From Colocasia esculenta (lineage: Eukaryota > Streptophyta > Magnoliopsida > Alismatales > Araceae), in NCBI GenBank assembly GCA_014218235.1, contig CM024756.1:75204152-75268151 (forward strand): a stretch of DNA of 64,000 nt, in the 5' to 3' direction. Every line of letters begins with the position of its first letter. Within the stretch, counting starts at the first letter, position 1. A program made the translations under genes and the position numbers. The notes below the pieces were generated by a model. The model searched no databases and was not told the DNA's origin. It saw only the letters and a list, made by a program, of their open reading frames with translations. This document shows, one piece after another, positions 1 through 12,139 of the stretch.

Positions 1-3000
1 TTAACATGGAAATATAACGGGCTCATAAATTAAATGAACATGTCAGAGAGACCTCCAACATCCGATACTGATACCCATTATCAAAATTGGACCAATGAAA
101 TGCTCATAGTCCATAAATAAAATCACGAAAAATATAATAAAATCTGTAACTCTATTATTCCTTAATTAAAAAAGGGAAATCCCAAAAGATAAATTCCAAT
201 AACTAATAGGCTTTGATAAATGGTCCATATAAGATTTATTGGCCCAAAATAGGGATTTTTAAAAGATGAGTAATAGGAAAATACTCTAAATTCGCAACTT
301 AATTATTACCTAAATAGAAATGGTTATTAAATGAGTAAAATCGCTAGTTTGGGTTGGAATTAGATTCCTAAACCTACCCTAATAGGTTGGCCATGAATTT
401 TAGCTCCCATCCTAACCCAAATAGGAAGTGGAAAGCTTGGAAGGAGGTTAGGAAAGAGGAAATTCGAAATTAAATAGGAGTTAGAGTCCTATTATGAAAT
501 AAGACATAGGAAGCATAAATACTCTCCAATCTTTCCATGGACGGCCCTAACACATTGTTGGGTCTTGCTGAACCTGGAGGAGAGGCCAAGGATGTGGAGA
601 ATTCGTGGGGAGAAGGCTTCATCAAAGCTTCAACTCGAGTTCTTCAAGTTCTAGTCCTAGAAGATGATATCGAGTCAAGGTAGGAATTCTCACATGCTAA
701 AATCCTAATATTTCATTTGTAGATTGTTCCATGCATCAGGAACAAAACCCTTAAGTTTCATAATTTTCCATTGAGACAATATTTTCTTCTTGAATTTTGA
801 AGTTCTACAACTCTCTTGACCCCGAACATTCATGTTTAATTCACATCTTCTTGAATACTCGATCCCATGCTCTCAAATTTTTATTGGAGATACTGATGCA
901 TGATAGGCATCTTTCGCCCCTAAAAGCCCTAATTTTTATCCCCCTACTTCGTGAATTAATTCTCTCATCTCAACTGCTCACTGTGTCATGTACTCCCTGT
1001 TTGATTTGAATAAAGCATGTCGAAACTCTATCTATTTTTAAATTCCTATTTATTGTAGGTACTCACGTATGTCTAGATCAATTTGCAACTTATTTCATGA
1101 TTTGCCATCGACTATACAATTAGTTATGAATTTTCAAAGTACCCTGTGTCAAAACATGTTAAGTTGGCACGCAATCACATGTAAGTCCCTTTTCCCGCTC
1201 GAACTCAGGTGAAGTACCTGAGAATGCGACGGCCCGATAGGCCATGTTCTCAGGGCCATCGCGACACAGGTACCTGTCGCGATCTGATCGCGACAGGGAA
1301 CCCGGTCGCGTTCTGACCGCCTGAACGAATGACCTGTCGCGATCCTCATAAGAATCTGCCGCGATCTGCCTGCCTATTCAGACAAGCCTGCCGTGATCCT
1401 TACAAGCCTCATCGCGTTCACACCTGATCCCGTCGCGACCCTTACAAAGTTGCGTCGTGGTCTAGCTTTTTGCATGAGAACCCATCTTTTTGTAAGTCTT
1501 CTTGTTATACAGTCACCCCATGTCCTATTAACTGTCTTGTACACAGAAAAACAAAGTTGTAATTATTGAATATATTTTAATTAAATCAATTAATCACATG
1601 ATCTAGCTTGCCCATGATTTTCTCTTACACTTGCACTCACTTTGAACCATCCTATATGGCTTAACTTGGCATGAAAATTGTCACATAGTACATCTAGCAA
1701 TTGATCTCAATTATATATTTAATTGCCTTATTTTAAATGAACTTATCTATGTTTACTCGCGATGTTTTGGGAATACCATTATCCACGCTCCACTGTTCTA
1801 GAATTCCTCTAGAACGTCAAGCACTTGTTTCCATACACACTCTCTCTTGACTTGGACGAACTCTCTGTCGGATATTCCTTCTGTCGGACTATTGAATCCT
1901 TGTTCAAGGCCTCCGTAAGTCTCCTCTGCTCATGGATTCCCACATGGTCGACGAGCCGGTTGTAGCATAACACCTATGATACCCTCTAGGGATGAGTAAG
2001 ATCCAACGGCCTTAGATTGTTCTCTCTTTTATCTTGAGTCACGCCAGACGTCTGGACCTGTGCATAACGTGGCCAGAGGAACGGGTGTGTTCCACCTGAC
2101 TGCCAACGCCGTACGTGCGTGTTGAGCAACTGTTACTATCGCTCGTTACTCGACGTTTCATGTGTAATGGCCATAAGATCTCATCTATACTCTACTCGCT
2201 TGTCTATTCATATTCACTCTACTTTCTCATCTATCTCATCTAATACTTTCTTGGTACCCTTTGAGCTGTTGTGGCTGTTGCTGTTTTGTACTGTTCATGA
2301 CTGTCTAGCGCTAAAAAGGATCTTGTGACTCTACTGACTTGAATGCATACTGTTCAGGGCACGGAGAGTGTCCGAGGGGCTCCAATCTAGTCATGGGGGC
2401 AGAGAGGCACCCGAAAATACCTGCAGGGGTGATAGACAGTGTTTGCATTGCACCGGTTCTGACTGACTGTTCTGAATTAGCTTGGCATCTGACTGTTACA
2501 CTGTTACTATTAGTCTGTTGACTCAGACGTACTACACTGTTAATGTACTGTCATTGACTATTACTAAACATCTATTGTCCTGTTATTAAGCGACTGATGT
2601 TGTACTCTCTCTACTTGCTCTACTTGATACTTGCTATCTTGAGTTATTGCATTCTAGCGTGACTTGATCACAAACAAAGTGTTATATTCTCTCTCGGCTA
2701 TCTACAGATAACCAAAGTGCCATTACTATTTTGATTAACGAAAGTTAATCAAAAGTGCTATACTATCTCGCTTGCTATTCTTCACAATGTCGTTACTTGC
2801 TATTGTTGTTATCGTTTCTATCGTGACTTGACTTTAATCATCGTGCTATACGTGATTCATCTACTATTTGAACTATATTACTTGTGCTATTACTTTCTCG
2901 ACTTTACATGACTCTCTCTATCATTAGTCACTCTGCCATTTAAAGCATTAATCATTTAAGGCCTGCTTGACTTTTGAGATTTAAGTCCTGTTGGGTGTTA

Positions 3001-3025
3001 TCGCTCACCCTTCATTATTTGTTAT
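1..3025. repeat. Left half of an old LTR-like sequence, split by copia1
   Basis: No coding sequence is seen here. The stretch is AT-rich apart from a CpG-rich block near 1230-1450, and its texture resembles Ty3/gypsy LTRs elsewhere in the window: a GATCTGATCGCGACAG-type string recurs as GATCTGATCGTGACAG in the gypsy A LTR near 13707. Positions 120-720 are clearly similar to 48121-48725. It stops at the target duplication GTTAT (3021-3025), and the same sequence resumes at 40708, so it predates copia1. The left end lies outside the window. Calling it an LTR is inference; that it is an interrupted repeat is directly supported. Confidence 0.6.
1230..1450. repeat. CpG-rich cluster of TCGCGA-type inverted repeats
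   Basis: TCGCGA, CGCGAC and GTCGCG motifs recur about ten times and form short inverted repeats, for example CGCGATCTGATCGCG near 1278. The surroundings are AT-rich, so CpG density is locally unusual. Similar motifs occur in the gypsy A LTR (13225-13300 and 13690-13760). This is likely a structured or regulatory block of an LTR; the function is unknown. Confidence 0.5.
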
Positions 3026-3689
3026 TGTTGCCCATCAAGCAAGCCCAGAGGGGGGTTGAATGGGATTCTTAAACTTTAATTATCTAAACCTGTCAACAAA
3101 ACGTTCACACAAAAACACTACGTTTGACTGTTAGTGTTAGTAGTAAATAAAAATAGCAATCACAAACAAGCAATCACACTACACAAGGATTTTTTCCTGG
3201 TTCGGACCTCCTATCCACAGGAATCCTATGTCTAGTCCCTGAGCAACAACTCAGGATTCCACTACCCAAGGGTACAGTCTCCCTCGCGGACACTTACACA
3301 TCCAGCCGCAACTAGCCTTCTCTTCACAACCCGAAGAGGAAAACAACACCCTGGAACCCAGGTCTTCCTTCAACACAAAGGGAATAAAACCACCTGTTAC
3401 CAACATGTCTTCTCTTCTCAACACGAAGAGGAACAACACTGAAAAGTGTTAAAGAGAAGACAAGCCCCTAGACCAAGCTCATAGAACAATGCTTGATCTG
3501 AAGCAGGACTGAGAGAGAAAGATCTACAATGAAGGAGTCTCTCAGTACACTAGAGCTCTCTCAAAGCTATGCAATGGACGCAGAGAGCTAAGAGCTACAC
3601 AAGAGTTGGGAATGAAAATCGCTCTTCTGTTGAGACTCTTTTGCATGAAAAATTGCATCTTCAAAAGTTGTTTTTTAAGTGTCTTTAGA

Positions 3690-3703
3690 CTTGAATATAT
3701 ATC
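3690..3703 (-). promoter_or_regulatory. Candidate TATA box of copia1 3' LTR
   Basis: On the minus strand a GATATATATTC motif lies about 1.32 kb into the LTR. The same motif is kept at 39191-39203 in the 5' LTR and in the two partial LTR copies (near 31907 and 35530). It would place U3 upstream, including the TCGTTGT array, and R/U5 downstream. No transcription start can be confirmed from sequence. Confidence 0.4.
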
Positions 3704-4139
3704 TTCTCTTGAGGAAGTAGTCGTTGATATGTCCGTTGTCTGTATGCTCTGGTATTCGTTAGACTGCATGGTATTGTAGAGCTTCCAATCAACGGTCCTT
3801 TATGTTCCATGCATGCAAAGAGAAGATCCTTCTCGATATCCTTTATCTTTCATTTTGTCCAACGTTGTAAATGGTTGTGCTGTCAGAGACCTGCACACAA
3901 TAAATGCTGAATGATAGACAGCTACGCTGTCTCTTGTTGTCAGTCAACGTTAGAACGAATAAACATCAAAATAGAAATGTCATTCTGCTTTCTAAAAAGA
4001 TGTTTCCAATAAGCATAGGAATAGAAGATATCTGAGCATGCATTGTGCAGTGAAATGTTCAGTCATAATAATGCATGGATATCGGAGAAAAGCGAGGGAA
4101 GACTTTGACATTCAAAATATTGAAATATGTTTAAATATC

Positions 4140-4830
4140 AAGTCGTTATTGCTCATGAAATCGTTGTAAGTACGACTTATGAAATCGTTGTGTGAATGAG
4201 TCGATGTTCATGTAAATCGATGCACATGTATAAGTAAATCGATGTGAACATAAATCGTTATACAATCATAACCAAATTGTTGTAGAGACAAATCGTTATG
4301 AGTATAAGCAAGTAGTTATGAACAAGTCGTTATAACCAAATCGTTGTCTCACTTATCGAGTCGATGAGTGATCAAATCGTTGTTTTGCTTTATCGAATTA
4401 TTACACAGACCAAGTTGTTGTTGTGACTTATCGAATCGTTACAGCAAGCAAATCGTTGTGTAAATTATCGAGTCGTTATAATGACAAAGTTGTTGTTGTA
4501 ACTTGTCGAATCGTTATGAATACCGAATCATTGTGAGAGCAAATCGTTGTTCTCACTTATCAATTGGTTATGAGAAACAAATTGGTGTGAGAGCAAATCG
4601 TTGTTCTCTCTTATTAAATCGTTATGTGAAACAGAATCGTTGTGAGAGCAAATCGTTGTTCTCACTTATCAAATCATTGTGAGAAACAAAATCATTGTGA
4701 GAGCAATCGTTGTTCTCACTTATCAAATCATTGTGAGAAACAAAATTGTTGTGAGAGCAAATCGTTGTTCTCACTTATCAAATCGTTATGAGAAATAAAA
4801 TCGTTGTGGCATGTAGAGAGTCGATGCGTA
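4140..4830. repeat. Degenerate TCGTTGT/TCGTTAT tandem array in copia1 3' LTR (U3)
   Basis: TCGTTGT, TCGTTAT and TCGATG motifs recur every 14-20 bp, organised into a higher unit of about 55-60 bp. The unit alternates GTGAGAG, AATCGTTGT, TCTCACTT and ATCAAATCG. The arms GTGAGA and TCTCAC pair around a TCGTTGT-containing loop. The array is upstream of the candidate TATA box, so it probably belongs to U3. Confidence 0.8.
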
Positions 4831-5025
4831 CTTAGAGAAATTTCCTGCTCTGTATTTTAAATGCTACAATGTAAGAAATACTTACATCTTTTTTTGATTT
4901 CGCCTGATTTACTTCCTGAGCTTAAGCTTCATGAAAGCTTGTTAGATGACACTGTATTGATGTTTTGTTAATTGCCAAAATATATTTATAATTCATAAAA
5001 TTATATGGGGATAAACTGATCATCA

Positions 5026-5042
5026 ATCTCCCCCTTTTGGTG
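5026..5042 (-). promoter_or_regulatory. copia1 polypurine tract
   Basis: On the minus strand CACCAAAAGGGGGAGAT directly precedes the LTR start TGATGATC. It would prime plus-strand DNA synthesis. The context TCATCACCAAAAGGGGGAG matches the purine-tract context usual in Sireviruses. Confidence 0.85.
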
Positions 5043-5289
5043 ATGACAAAACATACCACAAAAGCATAGATGTTCTGAAATAAATCTACGTGAATTAACT
5101 AAAATAAATTAGAAATGTATTTCAGAAACACAGAGTTTTCTCCCCCGTTTTTTCATTAAGCAAAAGATACCATAATGAGACAAAGAAAGAGAGAAAAGAT
5201 AAATAAGAGATCAAAGAAGAGGATTTGCATTAATCTTGAGGGGGTACATGGAGATAGTGAGTAGGAGACAAAAAGAGGCATGGCGGGTT

Positions 5290-5900
5290 ATAATTGGCCA
5301 AGCCTAGCGTTCCTGCTCTTCAAAGTGAGCTTGAAAGGCTCCAAACTCATATAATAGGAAGGTCCCATGATAGGAGCCATCCTCAGGATGTGCAGTTGCC
5401 TCTGATCTGAAAGGAAGGGGCCATATGCTTTCTGGCCAAGAGACATTTTGAGGAGGCAAATGGTACCAAAACTGGCATGCTGAAGGAACTGATCAATTGA
5501 AATAGGATAGAAGAGTTGCTTCTATTTCAGTTCAAGTCTCATGGCAACATAAACCTTGTATCTCTCAACCCAAATAGCAAATGGATTGCGAATAAGGTGA
5601 ATGAGTTCATGTTTAGGAAATCAGCAGCTGAAACAAGAGGCTTGTTAATTTTGGCCTAAGAAGCATTCAGATCTGCAAGCTGCTGAGCAAAAAGAGGATA
5701 AAAACTGGCCCACTTAGCAGGAGATAACCTCTCACATTCTGACAAGAGAGGGGCAAGAACATCTGCATTTATGTGGCACTGATGGTACTCTCTGAACAAG
5801 AACCGATTGAAACCAAAAAGATTCCCTTCTGCACATGGATCTCCCCATGACTCTGGCAAAACGCTAGAAAATGATGGAGCTAACATCAGAGTCCATATTA
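5290..5900 (-). pseudogene. Degenerate ORF of unknown function between env-like ORF and 3' LTR
   Basis: A minus-strand reading can be followed for about 190 codons from an ATG near 5898, with a frame slip after about ten codons and a stop near 5656. The longest clean stretch (5656-5886) is rich in Phe, Leu and Cys and contains a segment beginning FNRFLFREYHQCH. I recognise no domain. It may be the distal end of the env-like ORF or a separate ORF of copia1. Coding status is inferred only from the amino-acid-like texture of the reading. Confidence 0.35.
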
Positions 5901-6499
5901 GAGAATGAAGAGAGGAGAAACACTACATCAGGCAACTAGAGTGTAGCAAATTGACCTTGATGGCTTCGGTATGAGCATCATGGGAACCAAGATTATGAAT
6001 AGCTTGTCAGAATTGGCCATGCTGAATTTCAGGTAAAGTTGAGATATCGATAGTCATAGAACATTTGAAAATACCTGATCATCTTAATTTCCTTTTGAAC
6101 AAATGGAGCCCAGGTATCCTTGTGAAGAATTAGAACCCTTGAGAGAGTCAAGGAATGATCCCGGGGAGGATCCTGTTGACCTGGCATTCAGAAACTTATT
6201 GTACAAGATCTTATGGCCCCGAGCCCATTGCTCTTCCGTTTTGGCCTCAGCCACAGAGAATATTTTGGATTTTTCAAATTTTGAAAAAGAAGTGAGAGGG
6301 AGAATGATATTTAGGTGGTTTGTTAAGTTGAGATGTGGAAGGCCAAGGAGAGCGGCAAAGTAGTTTTCTAAAGGAATTCTCTATACAGCGGTTTGTTTTA
6401 TTATCTACTATAAGAGAAACCAAGGGTGGATAGCAAGGTTCAGAATAAAGGGGTGAGTGGAAGTTAGTCTCCTTTTCTTAGGACAGGACTAAAGGACAT

Positions 6500-9044
6500 G
6501 TCCTATGAACATGAGTACTAACCTTTAAAACTGAACGGAGGATAGCTACTTCAAATTCATCTTTGATGTCCCGAAGGAAAAGGGCATCAATTTGAGCACA
6601 CTCCGGATAATAGTGATAAAAGAGGGAGGAGTAGGAGGATGAAGGAAGGAGTGAGTTGTAGTGGGAGGAACATCAGATGGTCCAAAGGAAGAAGGACCAG
6701 AAAGGAGGCTCCAGCTGATGAGAGGCTGGAGGAACCTCAGATGAAAGAGAAGGAGGAGGAATATGAGTGGAGGAAATAGGGATGAGAGAACTGGGAAGGA
6801 AAGGGTGTAGGAGAGAAAATGATTCTTGGAATGGGTTGTTTGAAGGTTGGAGGTGTGGGAGGTACTGTAGAGGATGATGGTCGAGAAGGAGGGCTGGATT
6901 TGAAGAGGAGAAGGAGCAAGGGGCTCTAGACGTACAGCTTGCTCTTATTCTTTGACAGGCTCAGCCACTGAATCCATTGGCCCTGATGGCCCAGGGATAT
7001 CCCCAACTGGCCCTGATGGCCCAGACTCCACAGCCTCAGCTGATCCTACTGCTACCACTTCTTCAAAAGTGCTTGGCCCTGATGGCCGACCTTCATCAAC
7101 AACTGATGGCCCTGAAAGCCCAGAGAAACATTATAGCAGGCCTTGATGGCCCTGACTCCACCGCCTCAACTGACCCTGAAGCTGCCACCTCTTCAACAAT
7201 TTTGGGCCCTGATGACCCTTGGCTGCCAACATGTTCTGCAGTAGAAGGAGCAGGAGGGGCATGAATGACCTGCGCCCTCACCAAGTTTGTAAGAGCAGCT
7301 ACTGACTCTTTAAGACTTATGAGCTCACTTCGCACCCATCTAATTGCATTTCTGACCATGCCCATCTCCTTAGCTGAAGTACTCTGGCTTATAAAGATAG
7401 GTGCAATGTCGGATTACAAAGAGCATAAGATCTTTCCTTGTTCATCCATTCTATCAATTAAAGGCTTCAAATTGATCTTCAAGTGCTTTCTCTTCAGCCT
7501 CTTATGTGGCTTCCTAGTTTAGAGGGGAATCTCATAAGCTACTTCTTTCCCTTTGTCATTTGCCCTAGCAATGGGCTCCACATTATCAACATTTGCCTCT
7601 TCATCTGAGGCGCTTTCGACAATTCCTTCTTGAAACTGATTATCAATAGGGGCACTAGCAGTGTGCTCTCCCTGACTTGTTGCCAAATCGACTGAATGCT
7701 CCCCCTCAATAGGAGCATCCTCCATTAAGACATCTTTATGGTGGCCAGCTGCCACAACTTCAGATGCAAGTCCTTGCTCCCCCTGACTATAGGCATCTTC
7801 CATAACAACATCCTCAATGTGGCCTGATGCCACAGCCTCACTAACGACTTCTTCAACAACTCTTTCTTGCTCCCCCCCGAGTGCTGGTGATAGAATCCAG
7901 CACACTTCTAACGGTGGATCCCACAACTGAAGTGGGGGTAGCAACTTCTGTAGTTTGCATAACGTGCTCAATGAATTCTTGAGGAATGTCCTCAATCCTG
8001 TGCACACTAACCACTGAGTCTTCAACTCTGATCTTTGCTGCATTTCCTTCGATATATGCTGCTATTTCTTGTTCCTTTTGAACCACTGGAATTTCAGCCC
8101 TGATTTCTTCCTGCTGCACTTGGACCACTGGCACTTCTGCCTGGTAATCTCTTGCTCAACTTGAACTTCTGGTGCTGCTGCTTCCTCTTCTTGGACCTCT
8201 AGGACTTCACCAATAATGGCCTCCCCCTCTGCTGCTGAGGTCTTGGTCCAAACACCACCAACAAGAAGAACCCGCATTTCTTATGATTCCGGGACCGAAT
8301 AGCTTGGCCCAACTTCTCTGAAACTGCCCTGTTCAAATTTACTCCAAAGTGTTGGAATATCTTGGTTAGCAAATGGGCATAAGGAAGAGATACATTTAAC
8401 TTACTCTTTTTACCCAAAACCTGAGCATTTGCAAATTTCATCCTTTCTATGATGACCTCTGCCATATTTATACTCTCGTTCTGGATAGCCCAGAACATCA
8501 AGTGTGAATCTGCCTTGGTGCACGTGGAGAAGGTTGCACTCCTGGGCGCCAGAATCTGACATACTATGAAATGCAATAAGCGATTGAACGCATTCAACTG
8601 ATTAATGTCTATCTTCCCATCTTTCAGCTTGAACTCGGGACCAACAATCCCTAAACCTTTCGCCTGAATGTCAACAGTGTGTACTCCACTGTGACCGGAG
8701 GTGGACACACTAAACAACGACTCCAATAGCTCATACATGATTCGAATCTGAGTTCCTTTGACCATGGATGTCAAAGACATGTCCTCCTTAGACACCAAAC
8801 AAACGTAGAATGCTTTAACTAGGTCTAGATAACTTAATTCAGAAAGTGTTGCCATCTTCATCCATTTCAACCACTCCATAGCAGCAATGATGTTGTGCAT
8901 CCCATTCTTTTCCAAATCAGCTATGTCCACTGCCTTGTGCCCGCACAACTTGGTCTTCACCGATGTAAATCTTTCCTACTGCTCTACGGTGAGGAAAGCA
9001 ACCCCATAGCCCCCGACGGAGCCGGAAACTCCAGAAACGGCCAT
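6500..9044 (-). pseudogene. Env-like third ORF of copia1 (plant transposon-type protein)
   Basis: The ATG at 9044 opens a reading with a Gly/Val-rich start, an in-frame TAG after about 22 codons, then a globular part of about 250 residues (8960-8199). That part resembles the putative plant transposon protein domain seen in third ORFs of Sirevirus-like elements (motifs FYVCLVSKEDMSL, LHFIVCQILAPR). Downstream, across frameshifts, come Glu/Gln/Val-rich acidic repeats (8277-7519) and GPSGP repeats spaced by EEV/GSxEAVESGPSGP units (7365-6950). A Pro/Ser-rich tail follows (about 6920-6550). It lies 3' of pol, where env-like ORFs of Sireviruses sit. No clear signal peptide or membrane span is seen, so an envelope role is not supported by the sequence. 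Confidence 0.6.
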
Positions 9045-9463
9045 GGTTTAGAAAGGGAAAAAGTTCTGGATGGTTTAAAGGAGGATTAGAGCAAAAACTC
9101 TCAGGATATTTTTTGCGGGAAGGGATGGAAGCTTTGAAATCACACGAAGTCGATGCCGGAGTTAATAAGGTTTATTGTCTCAGGCAAATTGAAAGAGATG
9201 GGAGCGGGAGGTGAATCTATGTGACATAGATTTTGGGTTTTATCAGATAATGATAAAGCAACGTTTGAGAGGATGGCGCCATAAATGCGGAAAACGACAA
9301 AACAGAGACAGGTTCGATATGAATAAATACCTTTAAAATAATGAACCGTCACGAAAATTTATGATGCAAGCAATCTTTAAAGATTTTGCTTAATTTTAGG
9401 GGAGAGAATAGATAGTTGATGTTCTGAAATAATCATTATTTCAGTTATTTACAGATAAATCTA
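9045..9463. other. Spacer between copia1 pol and third ORF
   Basis: About 420 bp without a convincing reading frame on either strand. A purine-rich AGGGGAGAGAATAG on the plus strand near 9398 has no clear role. Nothing else is recognised. Confidence 0.5.
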
Positions 9464-10906
9464 TCACAAATTACACATGCCTAATTCCCTTCTAAGAGAT
9501 GTAAATCTCTTTTCAGGTAAGGCTTTTTTGAAGCTATCTGCTAGCTGATTTTGAGTATCTATAATTGAATTGTCTATATTACCATTAGCTACATGATCTC
9601 GAATGAAATGGTATCTGACCTCAATATGCTTTGTCCTTGAGTGCTGCACTAGATTTTTGGTGAGATTAATTACACTGTGTTGTCGCACAACAAGAGAATT
9701 GTCTTGATGTGTAGCCTATAATCCTCAAGTTGCTACTTAATCCATAGTTGTGTACAGCAGCTTCCAGCAGCCACGTACTCAGCTTCAGCTGTTGACAGTG
9801 CTACGAATTTTACATTTTTGAGGACCATGAAATTAGACATCCTGCAAGGAATTGACAACATCCACTGGTGCTTTTCCTATCTATCGTGCATCCAGCGTAA
9901 TCAGTATCATAGTATCCTACTAATTTATTTCACACGATTTTGCATACCATAATCCTATATCATGAGTTCTAGCTAAGTATCTAAAAATCCGTTTGACACT
10001 AATTAAATGAGACTCTCTAGGATCTTCTTGATACCTAGCACACATGCATACACTAAATAATATATCAAGTTTACTTGTTGTCAGATAAAGTAATGAACCT
10101 ATCATACCTCTGTAGAGCTTTTGGTCTACTTTCTTACCATCCTTGTCACTGTCTAGCCTTGTAGATGTGCTCATTGGTGTTGACAGTGGCTTGGCGTTTT
10201 CAAAACCAAATTTCATTAGTAGCTCTTTGGATTACTTGGCTTGACAAATGTGGGAGCCTTCTTTTCCTTGCTTGATTTGCAGTCTAAGGAAATAATTAAG
10301 TTCCCCCATCATGCTCATTTCAAATTCTCCCTGCATAAGCTTTTCAAAGTACTTGCAAAGAAATTCATCAGTAGAACCAAATATTATATCATCAACATAG
10401 ATTTGAACAAGTAACACATTTTTAACTTTAGACTTAATGAATAATGTGCTCTCTACTTTTCCTCTAAAAATCCATGGTTTAACAAAAATGCACTTAATCG
10501 TTCATACCATGCTCTAGGTGCTTCATTCAAACCATATAAAGCCTTGTGCAATTTAAATACATTATTTGGAAAGTCGATATCATCAAAATGGGGAGGTTGT
10601 TCTACATAAACTTCCTCCTTTATGTAACCATTTAGAAAAGTTGATTTTACATCGATTTGAAATAATTTTAAATCCAATGTTGATGCATAATCAAGTAAAA
10701 TCCTAATTGCCTCAAGTCTAGCTACTGGTGCATAGGTTTCATCGAAATCTATGCCTTCCTCTTGAGAATAGCCTTCATCTACCAATCTGGCCTTCTTTCT
10801 AGTGATCATACCAGCTTTATCTATTTTGTTCCTGAACACCCATTTGGTGCCATCACAGGATGATCTGATGGTCTCGGAACAAGGGACCATACTTGGTTTC
10901 TCTTGA
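9464..10906 (-). pseudogene. copia1 pol: reverse transcriptase and RNase H
   Basis: The Ty1/copia reverse transcriptase (RVT_2 type) is read in pieces. At 10890-10453 it has GTKWVFRNK, QIDVKSTFLNG and KLHKALYGLNEAPRAWYE. At 10417-10232 it has the catalytic motif YVDDIIFGS. The linker LYRGMIGSLLYLT follows at 10216-9920. The RNase H end is at 9688-9464, with HIEVRYHFIRDHV and a terminal stop after the GMCNL residues. At least three interruptions separate the pieces, and the first RNase H acidic residues fall in a degraded part. The enzyme would copy element RNA in virus-like particles; this copy cannot make an intact protein. Confidence 0.9.
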
Positions 10907-10907
10907 A

Positions 10908-12129
10908 CTAATTAAGTTCATCTTGCATGTCTAATATCCAAGATTCATCAGATAGTGCTTCATTGACTGTCTTACGCTCTATTTGAGATACAAAGGCAAA
11001 ATCACATGGGATTACGTTACCTCTAGTTCTTACCCCAACTGATGGATCTCCAATAATGTTATCCAATGGATGATCTTTCTTGTATCTCCATTCCTTTGGA
11101 AGATTATCATGTGATATATCTTTTTTTTGTAGATCTTCCAAGGGTGGATCTTCCTTGTCTTCAATGGATGTATTCTTTAACTTCTTGGACAATTAATCTG
11201 CATCATCAACATCACTGTCTACTTCCTTTCTCAAGGAGGGTAATTTTCATCAAAATAACATGCACTGTTTGTTCAATTAATAACTATGCTTATTAAATAC
11301 TCTATATCCTTTTGGTTTAGAAGCATACCCTATAAATATACCTTCATCCGATTTTGAGTCCAGCTTACCAATATCTCTTTTTCCATTGTTGTGAATAAAG
11401 CATGGACATCCAATAAGTGACTGATCTTTGGTTTCTTCTACTTGTAAAGCTCGTATGCAGTCTTCTTCAGGATTGTCCTGATCATCACTCTGTTGATTAT
11501 ATAGCTTGCTGTGTTGATGGCTTCGGCCCAAAAATGCCTTGGTAAATTATATTCTGACAACATAGTCCTTGCCATATTCAATAAGTTCTGTCTTTCTCTC
11601 AGCAACTCCATTTTGCTGTGGTGTCCTTAGTGCTGAGAAGTTATGTTCTATTCCTTGACCATCACAAAGCATTGCAATCATTCATTCTGAAATTCACCTC
11701 CATGATCTGATCGAATGCTGACAATGATATACTTTTGTCTTTCTGAACTCTCTTATGAAGCTGACAAAACTGTCAAATGTGTCATCCTTGTGCTCCAAGA
11801 ATGATACCCATATAATCTGGAGTAGTCATCCACTATGACAAATCCGAAGTTCTTTCCACCGAGACTTGTGGTCCTCATCGGCCAAAATAGATCCATATGT
11901 AGTAGTTCCAAAGTTTTGAGGTTGATACCACAGTCTTTGACTTAAAGGATGATTTAGTGTGCTTTCCTTTTGCACACGGCTCACAGACGCCTTCCATTCC
12001 GGTTCTTACTTTGGGCAGACCTTCTACTAGATTTCTCTTGATTAGCTTTCTGATTCCATCCAAGCTACAATGGCCCAATCTTCTGTGCCAAAGTTCCACT
12101 GAATGATTCTTGATTGCGGCAAGGTACAC
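10908..12129 (-). pseudogene. copia1 pol: integrase
   Basis: The HHCC zinc-binding region is at 12129-11875 (LWHRRLGHCSLDGIRK then CEPCAKGKHTKSSF). It is followed by a degraded catalytic core at 11870-11560 that reads through several frameshifts, with recognisable FGFVIVDDYSR and TPQQNGVAERK. The C-terminal domain is at 11531-11277 (SDEGIFIGYASKPKGYRVFN). The poorly conserved linker to RT is at 11192-10908. The order PR-IN-RT-RH is the copia order. Confidence 0.88.
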
Positions 12130-12139
12130 ATCCTTCTTT

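Larger units (their letters stand above)
3026..5025 (-). repeat. copia1 3' LTR
   Basis: A 2000-bp LTR. On the minus strand it starts TGATGATCAG at 5025 and ends in GGGCAACA at 3026. It matches 38537-40707 over its whole length. The size difference (2000 versus 2171 bp) lies mainly in the TCGTTGT repeat array. The adjacent polypurine tract at 5026-5040 fixes the inner edge and the GTTAT duplication fixes the outer edge. Confidence 0.93.

Noticed and set aside
4140..4830. Regular repeats resembling a CRISPR-like array
   Set aside because: The repeats are degenerate, the spacing is filled by more repeat and not by unique spacers, and the array lies inside a plant LTR.
6952..7264. Plus-strand ORFs with GPDG repeats
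   Set aside because: They are antisense to the GPSGP repeats of the copia1 third ORF, which fits the element's orientation and continuous coding texture.
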